DNA of 64,000 bases from CAZGUG01 sp964529035 (GTDB taxonomy: Bacteria > Bacillota > Clostridia > Ch29). The notes beneath the pieces were generated by a model. It did not search any database, was not told where the DNA came from, and worked only from the letters and a program-made list of their open reading frames with translations. The position numbers and the translations under genes are program-made. The stretch is taken from the NCBI GenBank assembly GCA_964529035.1, contig CAZGUG010000001.1:30650-94649 (forward strand), given 5' to 3'. Shown here piece by piece: positions 35,711 to 45,219 of this stretch. Numbering within the stretch: the first letter of the stretch is position 1; each line of letters starts with the position of its first letter.

Positions 35711-36726
35711 TAGCTACAATAAGCACTATAGTTGCATCTATAGTTATATTTTCCCTAATGGTGTTTTCCCACGAGTTCGGTCATTTTATAACTGCAAAAA
35801 AAGCCGGGGTTAAGGTAGAAGAGTTCTCCATCGGTATGGGACCTAAAATTGTATCCTGGAGACGTGATGATACCGGTTATTCCCTGAGGGCCTTTCCGAT
35901 AGGCGGTTATGTGAAAATGCTGGGAGAGGACGGGTATGCGGAAGGGGAGGGTTCCTTTCACAATAAATCGGTGGGTAAAAGACTGGGTATTCTTATGGCG
36001 GGGCCGGTAATGAACATTCTGCTTGCCATAGTTTTGTTCAGCATTATCTTTTTTGCGCTGGGTACTCCTACGACGGTTGTTGACAGTGTAATGAAAGATT
36101 ACCCGGCGCAGGCTGCCGGTATAAGGCCCGGTGACAGGGTGGTCGGGATAGATGATATAAGGGTGAACAGTTGGGACAGACTTCAGTCTGTTATTTCCAC
36201 CTTTGAAGGAGAGCGGATGAAAGTATCGGTAAGCCGTGACCGAGAGATGCTGTCTTTTTCAGTTGCTCCGATAACAGATGATCAAACCGGACAGCGGGTT
36301 ATAGGAATAACACCCCGGTTTGAAAAAAGCATAATTGCTTCTGTGCGTACCGGTGTCACAAGGAGTTTTTCGGTTATCTGGCTGATGGTCACCTATCTGT
36401 CAGACCTTGTAACCGGCAGTGCATCTCCCGGAGAGGTGGTCGGAGCGGTGGGAATTGTTCAACTTGTAAATGAAGCCGCCAAAACGGGAATACTTAATCT
36501 GATGTTCCTTGCGGCCTTTCTGAGCCTTAATCTGGGGGTAATAAACCTCTTGCCCATACCCGCCCTGGACGGAGGAAGAATAGTATTTTTACTTATTGAG
36601 GGACTAAGGGGCAAGCCCATTGACATAGAAAAAGAAGGGCTTATACACTTTATTGGTTTTGTATTTCTTATACTGCTTATAATAGTGATCACATGGAACG
36701 ATATAAGCAAAATAAACCTTTTTTAG
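35707..36726 (+). CDS. rseP: RIP site-2 metalloprotease RseP/RasP
   Basis: This intramembrane zinc protease of 339 residues cleaves membrane-anchored regulators such as anti-sigma factors and signal peptides. It has the HExxH motif in VFSHEFGHFITAKKAGVKVEEF (HEFGH, near residue 20), one PDZ domain (about 115-190) and the second metal site in NLLPIPALDGGR. The start is TTG 35707, overlapping the dxr stop by 4 bases with GGTGGAG upstream. Confidence 0.95.
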   Translation: MIATISTIVASIVIFSLMVFSHEFGHFITAKKAGVKVEEFSIGMGPKIVSWRRDDTGYSLRAFPIGGYVKMLGEDGYAEGEGSFHNKSVGKRLGILMAGPVMNILLAIVLFSIIFFALGTPTTVVDSVMKDYPAQAAGIRPGDRVVGIDDIRVNSWDRLQSVISTFEGERMKVSVSRDREMLSFSVAPITDDQTGQRVIGITPRFEKSIIASVRTGVTRSFSVIWLMVTYLSDLVTGSASPGEVVGAVGIVQLVNEAAKTGILNLMFLAAFLSLNLGVINLLPIPALDGGRIVFLLIEGLRGKPIDIEKEGLIHFIGFVFLILLIIVITWNDISKINLF

Positions 36727-36745
36727 CGTAAGGAGGGAAACCGCT

Positions 36746-37792
36746 TTGGCCCAGCATACAAAAACAGTATACATAGGAAAAGTGCCTGTGGGAGGCGGTA
36801 ATCCCATAACCGTCCAGTCTATGACCAATACAAAGACCTCTGAAACAAAAGCAACGGTGAAACAGATACTGGAGCTTGAGAGGGGGGGATGCGATATAGT
36901 AAGGGTAGCGGTGCCGGACGAATACGCGGCCCGCAGCCTGCCAGAGATAAAAAAGGAGGTCTCTGTTCCAGTCGTTGCCGACATACATTTCGATTATCGT
37001 CTTGCCCTACTGGTTGTCGAAATGGGAGCCGATTCGCTGCGCATTAATCCGGGGAACATTGGCTCTTTGGACCGGCTTGAACAGGTGGTAAAGGCGGCAA
37101 AAAGAAAGGGTATCCCAATAAGGATTGGGGTAAATGCCGGTTCACTGGAAAGGGACATACTTGAAAGATATAAAACCCCTTCGGCCGACGCCATGGTGGA
37201 AAGCGCTTTAAGAAACGTAATAACCCTCGAAAGGCTGGGGTTTTACGATATCAAGATATCGCTTAAATCCTCCGACGTAAAAACCACAATAAGGGCGTAC
37301 AGAACCATTGCGGACAAAACCGAATACCCGTTACACCTCGGGGTTACCGAAGCCGGAACCTTTGTATCGGGTACAGTCAAGTCCGCTGTGGGAATAGGAA
37401 GCCTTCTGGCTGAGGGTGTAGGCGACACAATAAGGGTTTCACTGACCGATCATCCTTTGAGGGAGGTAGAGGTTGGAAAGGAAATACTGAGGTGCCTGGG
37501 GCTTTGCAAAAAGGGTGTGGAGATAGTATCCTGTCCCACCTGCGGCAGATGCGAAGTAGACATAATAGAACTGGCCAAAAGGGTGAAGGATGCCGCCAGG
37601 GAAATCCACAAGCCTATCAAGATAGCAATAATGGGATGTGCGGTCAACGGTCCCGGCGAAGCCAGGGAAGCGGATATCGGAATTGCCGGTGGAAAGGGAA
37701 AAGGCATAATATTTAAAAACGGGAAGATAATAAAGAGGGTTGAGGAACAAAAATTGCTGGATGCATTGCTTGAAGAAATAGATAAATATTGA
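36746..37792 (+). CDS. ispG: 4-hydroxy-3-methylbut-2-enyl diphosphate synthase
   Basis: IspG carries out the penultimate MEP-pathway step with a [4Fe-4S] cluster. The 348-residue product has the N-terminal TIM barrel (PITVQSMTNTKT, VVADIHFDYRLAL) and C-terminal cluster cysteines in SCPTCGRCEVD and IMGCAVNGPGEA. AAGGAGGG lies 8 bases before TTG 36746, which supports that start. Its stop codon overlaps the -35 of the proS T-box promoter. Confidence 0.96.
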   Translation: MAQHTKTVYIGKVPVGGGNPITVQSMTNTKTSETKATVKQILELERGGCDIVRVAVPDEYAARSLPEIKKEVSVPVVADIHFDYRLALLVVEMGADSLRINPGNIGSLDRLEQVVKAAKRKGIPIRIGVNAGSLERDILERYKTPSADAMVESALRNVITLERLGFYDIKISLKSSDVKTTIRAYRTIADKTEYPLHLGVTEAGTFVSGTVKSAVGIGSLLAEGVGDTIRVSLTDHPLREVEVGKEILRCLGLCKKGVEIVSCPTCGRCEVDIIELAKRVKDAAREIHKPIKIAIMGCAVNGPGEAREADIGIAGGKGKGIIFKNGKIIKRVEEQKLLDALLEEIDKY

Positions 37793-37815
37793 CATAAACC
37801 AGTTGTTTATATAAT
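37789..37815 (+). promoter_or_regulatory. Candidate promoter of the proS T-box transcript
   Basis: A consensus -35 TTGACA (37789-37794) overlaps the ispG stop. TATAAT (37810-37815) follows at a short 15-base spacing, and TAATAT at 37812 would give 17. The T-box structure begins about 30 bases later, which fits a start near 37823. Confidence 0.65.
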
Positions 37816-37846
37816 ATATAGTAAACTTAAAATATTAATGCTGTTG

Positions 37847-38034
37847 CGGGGAATAGTAGAAGTAATCAGGTCAAAAGAGAGGGGGATACGGTGGAAACCC
37901 CCGGCCAAAAAGCTTTGAACCCGCCCCCGGAATACAAAACAGCGGTGTGAAACCGTTATCATCTTTTAAGAGGGCCTTTGGCCAAAAAGGGTGGTACCGC
38001 GAATCCTTCGTCCCTTTGGGAGGGGGATTTATTT
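37847..38034 (+). promoter_or_regulatory. T-box riboswitch, proline-specific, controlling proS
   Basis: The T-box consensus AAGGGTGGTACCGCG lies at 37988-38002, with TGGT as the tRNA acceptor-pairing bulge. Stem I is closed by CGGGG (37847-37851) with CCCCG (37925-37929), has the AGTAGAAG element and an apical hairpin GGGGG/CCCCC (37881-37885, 37898-37902). The specifier position reads GAA-CCC-G, and CCC (37920-37922) is a proline codon. Antiterminator AAAGGG (37986-37991) with CCCTTT (38012-38017) competes with a terminator stem spanning 38002-38029, followed by a broken T-run. Uncharged tRNA-Pro should turn on proS. Confidence 0.93.
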
Positions 38035-38053
38035 ATTTGGAAGGAGTGGTTAA

Positions 38054-39496
38054 ATGGCTAAAAAGAATGACGATTTTGTAACCCATATCACAAAACAGGA
38101 GGAAGACTTTTCCCAGTGGTATACAGACGTGATACGAAAGGCCGATTTGGTTGATTATTCACCGGTCAGGGGATGTATGGTGATAAAGCCCTACGGATAT
38201 GCAATTTGGGAAAATATGCAGCGTGAGTTGGATAAGAGGTTCAAGGCTACCGGGCACACCAATGCCTATTTTCCGCTTTTTATACCCGAAAGCCTGCTTC
38301 AAAAGGAAATAGAGCATGTGGAAGGTTTTGCGCCGGAAGTGGCCTGGGTTACCGCAGGCGGTGACGAGCAGCTTTCAGAAAGGCTGGCGGTGAGACCGAC
38401 TTCCGAAACCCTTATCTGCAGTATGTATGCCAAATGGATAAAATCCTACAGGGATTTACCGGTTTTATATAATCAATGGGGTAACGTTGTGAGATGGGAA
38501 AAAAGTACAAGGCCCTTCCTAAGAACCTCGGAATTCCTGTGGCAGGAGGGGCATACCGCCCATGCCACCGAAAAGGATGCGGAGGAAGAGACCCTGAGGA
38601 TACTTGATGTGTACAGGGACTTCGCGGAGAACGTGATGGCAATCCCGATGGTTTTAGGGAAAAAATCCGAGAGGGAGAAGTTTGCCGGGGCCCTTAGAAC
38701 ATATACCATGGAAGCACTGATGCTTGACGGAAAAGCGCTGCAGGCGGGCACTTCCCACAATCTGGGGCAGCATTTTGCCAAGGTGTTTGACATACAGTAC
38801 CTTGACAGGGACGGGGAACTGAAATACGTATGGACAACATCCTGGGGAACCTCAACACGTATGATAGGCGGAGTAATAATGGTACACGGCGATAACAGGG
38901 GACTTGTACTGCCGCCCGCCATAGCACCCTACCAGGCGGTAATAGTACCTGTAGCACAACACAGGGAAGGGGTTCTGGAAAAGGCAAGGGAAATATCTGA
39001 AAATCTGTCTTCGGAATACAGGATTTACCTGGACGATCGCGATACCTACAGCCCGGGGTGGAAGTTTAACGAATGGGAACTGAAAGGTGTTCCGGTGAGA
39101 CTGGAGATAGGCCCCAGAGACATACAGAAGGGTGAGGTTATTGCGGTAAGGCGGGATACCGGCGAAAAGACAGCCATAAAAATATCGAAGCTTCAGGAAA
39201 GGGTAGGCGCACTGCTTGTGGACATTCACATCGGTATATACCGAAAAGCCCTTGAGTTCAGGGAAAACAATACTCATAACGCAGGGAGCATAGAACAGCT
39301 GGTTTCGATTATCGAGAAAAAAACGGGTTTTGTCAGGGCGCACTGGTGCGGCAACGACGAGTGCGAAGCATTTGTCAAGGAAAAAACCGGTGCCACCATA
39401 CGGTGTATACCCTTTAAACAGGAACAATCCGGCGGCCGGTGCGTTGTTTGCGGGAAAAAGGCCGAAGAACTGGCGTATTTTGCGAAGGCTTACTAG
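38054..39496 (+). CDS. proS: Prolyl-tRNA synthetase, archaeal/eukaryote type
   Basis: ProS charges tRNA-Pro. The 480-residue class II enzyme has motif 2-like sequence WGNVVRWEKSTRPFLRTSEFLWQEGH (in part) and motif 3 in TTSWGTSTRMIGG, plus the C-terminal extension with Cys pairs (CGNDECEAF, CVVCGKK). This is the type 3 ProRS, which lacks the editing insertion found in the E. coli/Bacillus enzyme. AAGGAGTGG precedes ATG 38054. It is regulated by the upstream T-box. Confidence 0.97.
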   Translation: MAKKNDDFVTHITKQEEDFSQWYTDVIRKADLVDYSPVRGCMVIKPYGYAIWENMQRELDKRFKATGHTNAYFPLFIPESLLQKEIEHVEGFAPEVAWVTAGGDEQLSERLAVRPTSETLICSMYAKWIKSYRDLPVLYNQWGNVVRWEKSTRPFLRTSEFLWQEGHTAHATEKDAEEETLRILDVYRDFAENVMAIPMVLGKKSEREKFAGALRTYTMEALMLDGKALQAGTSHNLGQHFAKVFDIQYLDRDGELKYVWTTSWGTSTRMIGGVIMVHGDNRGLVLPPAIAPYQAVIVPVAQHREGVLEKAREISENLSSEYRIYLDDRDTYSPGWKFNEWELKGVPVRLEIGPRDIQKGEVIAVRRDTGEKTAIKISKLQERVGALLVDIHIGIYRKALEFRENNTHNAGSIEQLVSIIEKKTGFVRAHWCGNDECEAFVKEKTGATIRCIPFKQEQSGGRCVVCGKKAEELAYFAKAY

Positions 39497-39522
39497 GGGT
39501 GGAAAGTTTCCGCCCTTTTTTT
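39497..39522 (+). terminator. Intrinsic terminator after proS
   Basis: GGGTGG (39497-39502) pairs with CCGCCC (39510-39515) around AAAGTTT, followed by seven T (39516-39522). It begins on the base after the stop codon and separates the proS unit from the downstream GT2-mgtC-polC unit. Confidence 0.85.
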
Positions 39523-39543
39523 ATATATTGTCCATATCGAGTG

Positions 39544-39570
39544 TTGTAAGTGCCAAAAATATGGTAATAT
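39544..39570 (+). promoter_or_regulatory. Possible promoter for GT2-mgtC-polC
   Basis: TTGTAA (39544-39549) and TAATAT (39565-39570, preceded by TGG as an extended -10) are spaced by 15 bases. The fit is only fair, but a promoter is expected here because a strong terminator lies just upstream and the three following genes are closely packed. Confidence 0.4.
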
Positions 39571-39610
39571 TTATATATAGAAGCAGACGAAATACCAGGG
39601 AGGAAGAATA

Positions 39611-40237
39611 ATGGAAGTTACGGCAATAATACCGGCATTAAACGAAGAGGAAAGAATAGCCAATGTTCTTGATGCAGTGAAAAAGTCCGGCTTGGTAGAT
39701 AGAATAATAGTGGTGGACGACGGATCCGGGGACAGAACAGCAGAAGTTGCGGAAGAGATGGACGTTGAGGTTATTAGAAACGATAAAAATATAGGAAAGG
39801 GCGGAGCCCTGTGTAAGGGCCTTAAAAACTGCACGTCGGATGTAATACTGTTCGTGGATGCGGACCTCTGCGGTCTGGAACCGAAGGATATTGACGCACT
39901 GTTAAGGCCGGTTATATCGGATAAGTATGACATGTCTGTGGGAATTTTTTCAAACGGCAGGTTAACCACAGACCTTGCGCAGAGGGTAGCACCGTTTCTG
40001 TCCGGTCAAAGGGCTATAAAAAGAAATATACTAAACGATATCAGCGGTCTGGAGATATCGAGATACGGAGCGGAGGTTGCAATAAACAGATACGTAAAGA
40101 AAAACAGGGTTAGAATCAAAGAAGTAATACTGGAGCATGTATCCCACGTAATGAAGGAAGAAAAGATGGGGCTTATCCGCGGGTTTGCCGAAAGGCTTAA
40201 GATGTATTGGGACATAGTAAAAGCACTTAAGGATTAA
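39611..40237 (+). CDS. Small GT-A glycosyltransferase, family 2 type
   Basis: The 208-residue protein is a soluble glycosyltransferase domain of the dolichol-phosphate-sugar or glucosyl-phosphoglycerate synthase kind. It has VTAIIPALNEEERIANVL, the nucleotide-binding IIVVDDGSGDRT, NIGKGGALCKGL and the metal-binding DxD in ILFVDADLCGL (near residue 80). There is no transmembrane segment. GGGAGGAAG precedes ATG 39611. Neither substrate nor acceptor can be told. It is not part of the Bacillus gene order at this place, so it is a lineage insertion. Confidence 0.85.
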   Translation: MEVTAIIPALNEEERIANVLDAVKKSGLVDRIIVVDDGSGDRTAEVAEEMDVEVIRNDKNIGKGGALCKGLKNCTSDVILFVDADLCGLEPKDIDALLRPVISDKYDMSVGIFSNGRLTTDLAQRVAPFLSGQRAIKRNILNDISGLEISRYGAEVAINRYVKKNRVRIKEVILEHVSHVMKEEKMGLIRGFAERLKMYWDIVKALKD

Positions 40238-40251
40238 TGGGGGGTGTGACT

Positions 40252-40917
40252 ATGCTTACAAGTCAGGATGTACTGATAAGAATCCTTTTAGCCTTTCTAT
40301 TGAGCGGAGCTATCGGTATTGAAAGAGAGTACGGAAACCGGCCTGCGGGCCTCAGAACACATATACTGGTCTGCATGGGTTCTACTTTGGTAATGCTTGT
40401 TTCCTTTCACATATTTGAAATATTTAAAGGACAAACCGATCTTGACCCTGCCAGGCTGGGAGCCCAGGTAATAAGCGGAATTGGTTTTCTTGGAGCCGGA
40501 ACAATTTTGAAAGAAGGGCCCACAATCCGCGGGCTCACCACCGCTGCGGCGCTTTGGGTGGCAGCATGTATAGGATTAGCGGTCGGAGCGGGATTTTATT
40601 TCGGAGCGGTGGTAATTACAGTGGTGATAGTGATTACCCTGACAGTCGTAAACAGGCTGGAAAACAGGATTAACAAAGAAAAGAACAATTATTCGGTAAC
40701 CTTACATGCCGACAACATACCCGGCCAATTGGGCAGAATAGGCAGCGCTTTGGGTGCAAGGGGCATATCCATCAGAAACATTCAGATGGAAGAAATGGAT
40801 AACTGTTTGGTTGAAATAGAACTGCTGATAAAACTTCCGGATTCAATGGGCCTGGAAGAAGCAATTCATATATTGGATGAAGTGGAAGGCAATAAAAAAA
40901 TAATTGAGGCTAGCTAG
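40252..40917 (+). CDS. MgtC/SapB family membrane protein
   Basis: The 221-residue protein has four or five transmembrane helices in its N-terminal 140 residues, with the MgtC signature SGAIGIEREYGNRPAGLRTH and GIGFLGAGTILKEG, and a C-terminal ACT-like soluble domain. MgtC proteins are linked to Mg2+ limitation and, in some bacteria, to inhibition of F-ATPase. Most clostridial members are uncharacterised. GGGGGG at 40238-40243 favours ATG 40252 over ATG 40237. It ends 18 bases before polC. Confidence 0.9.
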   Translation: MLTSQDVLIRILLAFLLSGAIGIEREYGNRPAGLRTHILVCMGSTLVMLVSFHIFEIFKGQTDLDPARLGAQVISGIGFLGAGTILKEGPTIRGLTTAAALWVAACIGLAVGAGFYFGAVVITVVIVITLTVVNRLENRINKEKNNYSVTLHADNIPGQLGRIGSALGARGISIRNIQMEEMDNCLVEIELLIKLPDSMGLEEAIHILDEVEGNKKIIEAS

Positions 40918-40935
40918 CGGGGGGTAAGACAAAAA

Positions 40936-43900
40936 ATGCAGGAATTGTCCGGGCAAATAGAAAGGGTACTGGTAAACGAGGAAAACAAAATAGTAATAGT
41001 TGTTCTTAAGGAGGACAGCAGCATTAAGAGTCCTGATGAAAAAATCAAAGGAATTAAAAAAAAATTTAAAAAGAACAGAATAAAAAGTATAAAAATGATC
41101 CGCCGGACGGGAAAAGAAAGCTTGGATATGTTTTTTAAAACCTACTGGTCTTTTTTTTGCGAACTGTGGGAGGAAAGTTTTCCTGCCAACAGGCAGTGGA
41201 TTAGAAACTGCGGCTATAAACTTGAAGGAAACAACATACATATCATATTCAATAATGAAATGGCGGTAGATACCCTTGAAGAAAAAGATTTTGTGAAACT
41301 TACCAAAAGGGTTTTGGGAGCACTTGGGATGGACACTATGAATATTCTGCTTGAATTGAGTGAGGAGGCACAAAGTCAGGCCGAAGACAGGCAGCACAGG
41401 GAGCAAAAAGACCTGGAAGAGCTTACCGAAATAAGAAAAATAGTAAACCGCAAAAGGGAAAAGTCTAAGGATAAAACAAAGATGCTGATTGGACGCTCCT
41501 TCAAGGGCAAACCAAAGCCGATTAAAGAGATAGTACAGGATGCCGGAACGGCAATCGTTGAAGGGGAAATATGCAGGATTGAAAGGAAAGAAATCAAGTC
41601 GGAACGGTTTTCACTGTTATTGTCTGTATTTGTAACCGATTACCAGGATACAATCGAATGCCGCTTTTTTATAGCAAAGGGAGGAAGAAGCAGCATAACA
41701 AATGAATTAAAGGCAGGCGACAGAATAAGGATAAAGGGAGAAGCCCAGTATAACAAATACTCAAAGGAAATAACCATAGTGGGCAGGGACTTGATAAAAC
41801 TGCCGGGCAACTGCAGAACAGATGACAGTGAACAAAAAAGGGTAGAGCTGCATGCCCACACCCGTTTCAGCGTTCTGGACGGGGTTGTACCGGTGGAGGC
41901 ACTGGTTGAAAGGGCTGCAGAGTGGGGACACAAAGCGGTTGCGATAACCGACCATGGTGTGGTTCAGGCATTTCCGGAGGCCTATGAAGCTTCGAAGAAA
42001 ACAGGAGTGAAGGTGATATACGGGCTTGAAGGGTATATGATAGACGACCTTTCAGGTATTACCACCCGAGACTTTGACTGGGAAAAAGATGATGAATTTG
42101 TAGTTTTCGATATAGAAACCACCGGTCTTGATCCGGCAAAGGATCAAATAACCGAAATAGGCGCCGTTAAGATTAGAAACAAAAGAATTGTGGATAAATT
42201 CCATACCCTGATTAACCCATGCATACCCATACCGGCAGAAATCACTGAACTTACCGGTATAAATGACGAAATGGTAAAGGACAGCCCCACCATTCGACAG
42301 GTAATGCCGGAGTTTCTGGATTTTGCAAAGGATTCAATCCTGGCGGCCCACAATGCATCCTTTGATATGGGATTTATATATGAAAAATCAGCCGGTATGG
42401 GGTTGAAGCCCCAGAACAGGGTGCTGGATACACTGAGCCTTTCAAGAAAGTTGTTTCCATTTTTAAAAACCCATAAGCTTGGAGCAGTAGCCAAGCATCT
42501 CGGCATAAGAATGGACAGGGCCCACAGGGCGGATGACGATGCCAGGGCTGCAGCACAGATATTACTGGAATGCCTGGACAGAATGGACAAGGCTGTTGAA
42601 AACGGTTTGAAAGAAAAGGGTAAGGAGCAGATAGCGAAGGAAACCCTGAGCAGGATGAAAGCCTATCATATAATTGTTCTGGCACAAAATCAGCAGGGTC
42701 TGAATAATCTGTATAAAATCGTAACCAGGTCACACCTTGAGTATTTCTACAAGACTCCGAGAATACCCAAAAGCCTTTTGATGAAATATAAAAAAGGCTT
42801 GATACTGGGCAGTGCCTGTGAAGCCGGTGAACTCTTCAGGGGAATTATTGAAGGGAAAAACGACAAAGAACTGGAACGGATCGCAAAATTCTATGACTTC
42901 CTCGAAATACAGCCGCTGGGTAACAATGAATTTCTAGTTGAAAATGGCATACTGGAAAGCAGTGAAAAGATAAAAGAAATAAACAAAAAAATATACGAGA
43001 TAGGCGAAAATCTGGGGATACCGGTGGTTGCGACCGGAGACGTGCATTTTCTAAATCCCGAAGACGAAGTTTTCAGAAGAATAATAATGGCGGGTAAGAG
43101 ATTTGCAGATGCCGACAGGCAGGCTCCACTTTATTTTAAAACCACTGAGGAAATGCTTGATGAGTTCGGGTATCTTGGAAAAGACGCGGCAGTGGAAGTG
43201 GTTGTAACAAACACAAACCAAATAAGTGAAAGGATAAATGATTTGACACCTGTGCCCCTGGAGACCTATCCGCCGACCCTTCCCGGAGCCGAACAAAAGC
43301 TAAGGGATATAACATGGATGGAAGCCAAGAAAAGGTACGGAGACCCGCTGCCCGATTTGGTAAAAGAGAGGCTGGAAAGGGAGCTTAGGGCCATTACAGA
43401 TAACGGATATGCGGTAATGTTTATAATTGCACAAAGATTAGTTTCCAAATCACTGGAAGACGGATACCTGGTAGGATCGAGGGGATCGGTGGGCTCATCG
43501 CTGGTGGCAACCGTTAGCGGTATAACCGAAGTTAACCCTCTGCCGCCCCATTACCTATGCGGCAAATGCAAATACAGCCACTTCGTTACCGACGGCAGCG
43601 TCGGTGCGGGAGCCGACCTTGATGACAAAACTTGTCCGGCCTGCGGTGCCAAACTTATAAAACAGGGATTTGACATACCCTTTGAAGTATTCATGGGTTT
43701 TGAAGGGGACAAGGAGCCGGATATCGATTTGAACTTTTCCGGGGAATACCAGGCCAAAGCCCACAGGCATACGGAAGAGCTGTTCGGCAAAGAACAGGTT
43801 TACAGGGCCGGCACCATATCCACACTGGCGGATAAAACCGCATACGGGTTTGTTAAAAGCTACCTTGAAGAAAAAAATATTACCGTGCACAATGCGGAAA

Positions 43901-45138
43901 TAAACCGCCTGGTCAGCGGCTGTGCCGGTATAAAAAGAACCACGGGACAGCATCCCGGCGGTGTTATGATAGTTCCGAAGGGCATGGATATACACCAGTT
44001 CACACCGGTGCAAAGACCAGCCGATGATTCTGCTTCGGATGTTACAACCACGCATTTTGATTATCACGCCCTGAGCGGAAGGCTGTTAAAGCTCGATATA
44101 CTTGGACACGACGATCCAACCATGCTTAGAATGCTTCATAAGCTGACCGGTGTGGATCCGCGGGATGTGCCGCTGGATGACAGGGATACCATACAACTTT
44201 TCAGCACAACCCGGTCCCTTGGAATAATAAGCGAGGATATAGGGTGCCCGGTGGGAAGCCTCGGTATACCGGAATTCGGGACAAAGTTTGTCAGGCAGAT
44301 GCTGCAGGACACAAAACCTACTACCATGGCGGAGCTTGTAAGAATCAGCGGTCTTTCCCACGGAACAGATGTATGGCTCAATAATGCACAGGAACTTATT
44401 TCCAACGGTACAGCCACCCTGAAGGAGGTTATCTCAACAAGGGACGATATTTATATATACCTGGTACAAAGGGGAATGGAACCAAAGAAAGCATTTGGTA
44501 TAATGGAGCGGGTAAGGAAAGGGAAGGGGCTGGACCAAGAAGACATAGTGGATATGAAGGCGGTAAGTACCCCCGACTGGTTTATTCAATCCTGCCGGAA
44601 AATAAAGTACATGTTTCCGAAGGCCCATGCCGTTGCCTATGTAACAATGGCATTTCGCATAGCATACTACAAGGTACATTACCCACTGGCCTTTTATGCG
44701 GCGTATTTTACCGTTCGGGCCGATGAGTTTGACGCACAGCTTGTTGTATCGGGAAAGGACCAGGTGATAAAAACCATTAAGGATCTGGAAGACAGAAAGA
44801 ATAATTTGACGCAAAGAGAAAGGTCCCTTATGACAATTTTGGAAATCGCCCGGGAGATGTACTGCAGGGGTTTCGGTTTCCTGCCGGTTGATTTGTATAA
44901 GTCCGATAGAAATGAATTCATCATAGCAGGCAAAAAACTGCTGCCGCCGCTGAATTCACTTCAGGGCCTTGGCGAGAGTGCAGCGGAGAACATAGTTGAA
45001 GCGAGAAACGAAAGGCCCTTCATTTCAGTGGAGGATTTGCAGGAAAGGACCCGTATAAGCCGTGCTGTAGTGGATATCCTTAAGGAGCACCGCTGTTTGG
45101 AATCTCTGCCGGCATCCAACCAGATTTCACTATTTTAG
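40936..45138 (+). CDS. polC: DNA polymerase III PolC (Gram-positive replicase)
   Basis: PolC is the main replicative polymerase of low-GC Gram-positives. The 1400-residue product has an N-terminal domain and OB fold (about 230-290), PHP domain (HAHTRFSVLDG near 310), an inserted DnaQ-like 3'-5' exonuclease (VVFDIETTGLDP near 390), a zinc finger with Cys pairs (LCGKCKYSHF, CPACGAKL near 875-905), the palm (PDIDLNFSGEYQ near 933) and helix-hairpin-helix C terminus. Length is close to the usual 1430. GGGGGG precedes ATG 40936. It ends shortly before the rimP promoter. Confidence 0.98.
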   Translation: MQELSGQIERVLVNEENKIVIVVLKEDSSIKSPDEKIKGIKKKFKKNRIKSIKMIRRTGKESLDMFFKTYWSFFCELWEESFPANRQWIRNCGYKLEGNNIHIIFNNEMAVDTLEEKDFVKLTKRVLGALGMDTMNILLELSEEAQSQAEDRQHREQKDLEELTEIRKIVNRKREKSKDKTKMLIGRSFKGKPKPIKEIVQDAGTAIVEGEICRIERKEIKSERFSLLLSVFVTDYQDTIECRFFIAKGGRSSITNELKAGDRIRIKGEAQYNKYSKEITIVGRDLIKLPGNCRTDDSEQKRVELHAHTRFSVLDGVVPVEALVERAAEWGHKAVAITDHGVVQAFPEAYEASKKTGVKVIYGLEGYMIDDLSGITTRDFDWEKDDEFVVFDIETTGLDPAKDQITEIGAVKIRNKRIVDKFHTLINPCIPIPAEITELTGINDEMVKDSPTIRQVMPEFLDFAKDSILAAHNASFDMGFIYEKSAGMGLKPQNRVLDTLSLSRKLFPFLKTHKLGAVAKHLGIRMDRAHRADDDARAAAQILLECLDRMDKAVENGLKEKGKEQIAKETLSRMKAYHIIVLAQNQQGLNNLYKIVTRSHLEYFYKTPRIPKSLLMKYKKGLILGSACEAGELFRGIIEGKNDKELERIAKFYDFLEIQPLGNNEFLVENGILESSEKIKEINKKIYEIGENLGIPVVATGDVHFLNPEDEVFRRIIMAGKRFADADRQAPLYFKTTEEMLDEFGYLGKDAAVEVVVTNTNQISERINDLTPVPLETYPPTLPGAEQKLRDITWMEAKKRYGDPLPDLVKERLERELRAITDNGYAVMFIIAQRLVSKSLEDGYLVGSRGSVGSSLVATVSGITEVNPLPPHYLCGKCKYSHFVTDGSVGAGADLDDKTCPACGAKLIKQGFDIPFEVFMGFEGDKEPDIDLNFSGEYQAKAHRHTEELFGKEQVYRAGTISTLADKTAYGFVKSYLEEKNITVHNAEINRLVSGCAGIKRTTGQHPGGVMIVPKGMDIHQFTPVQRPADDSASDVTTTHFDYHALSGRLLKLDILGHDDPTMLRMLHKLTGVDPRDVPLDDRDTIQLFSTTRSLGIISEDIGCPVGSLGIPEFGTKFVRQMLQDTKPTTMAELVRISGLSHGTDVWLNNAQELISNGTATLKEVISTRDDIYIYLVQRGMEPKKAFGIMERVRKGKGLDQEDIVDMKAVSTPDWFIQSCRKIKYMFPKAHAVAYVTMAFRIAYYKVHYPLAFYAAYFTVRADEFDAQLVVSGKDQVIKTIKDLEDRKNNLTQRERSLMTILEIAREMYCRGFGFLPVDLYKSDRNEFIIAGKKLLPPLNSLQGLGESAAENIVEARNERPFISVEDLQERTRISRAVVDILKEHRCLESLPASNQISLF

Positions 45139-45140
45139 TC

Positions 45141-45169
45141 TTGTAATGAAATAAACCATGTGATATACT
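45141..45169 (+). promoter_or_regulatory. Promoter of the rimP-nusA-infB operon
   Basis: TTGTAA (45141-45146), a 17-base spacer and TATACT (45164-45169) preceded by TGA form a good extended -10 SigA promoter 2 bases after the polC stop. The transcript would have a leader of about 135 bases before rimP. Confidence 0.78.
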
Positions 45170-45199
45170 GTTTCTGGAAAGTTTATGCCTGTGAAGCAG

Positions 45200-45219
45200 G
45201 AGTGGGTCAAAACCCACTC
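45200..45219 (+). promoter_or_regulatory. Hairpin in the rimP leader
   Basis: GAGTGGGT (45200-45207) is perfectly complementary to ACCCACTC (45212-45219) with loop CAAA. It is followed by TTTACTGTTAT, a poor T-tract, so it may be a weak attenuator acted on by NusA itself, or only a structural leader element. Confidence 0.5.
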
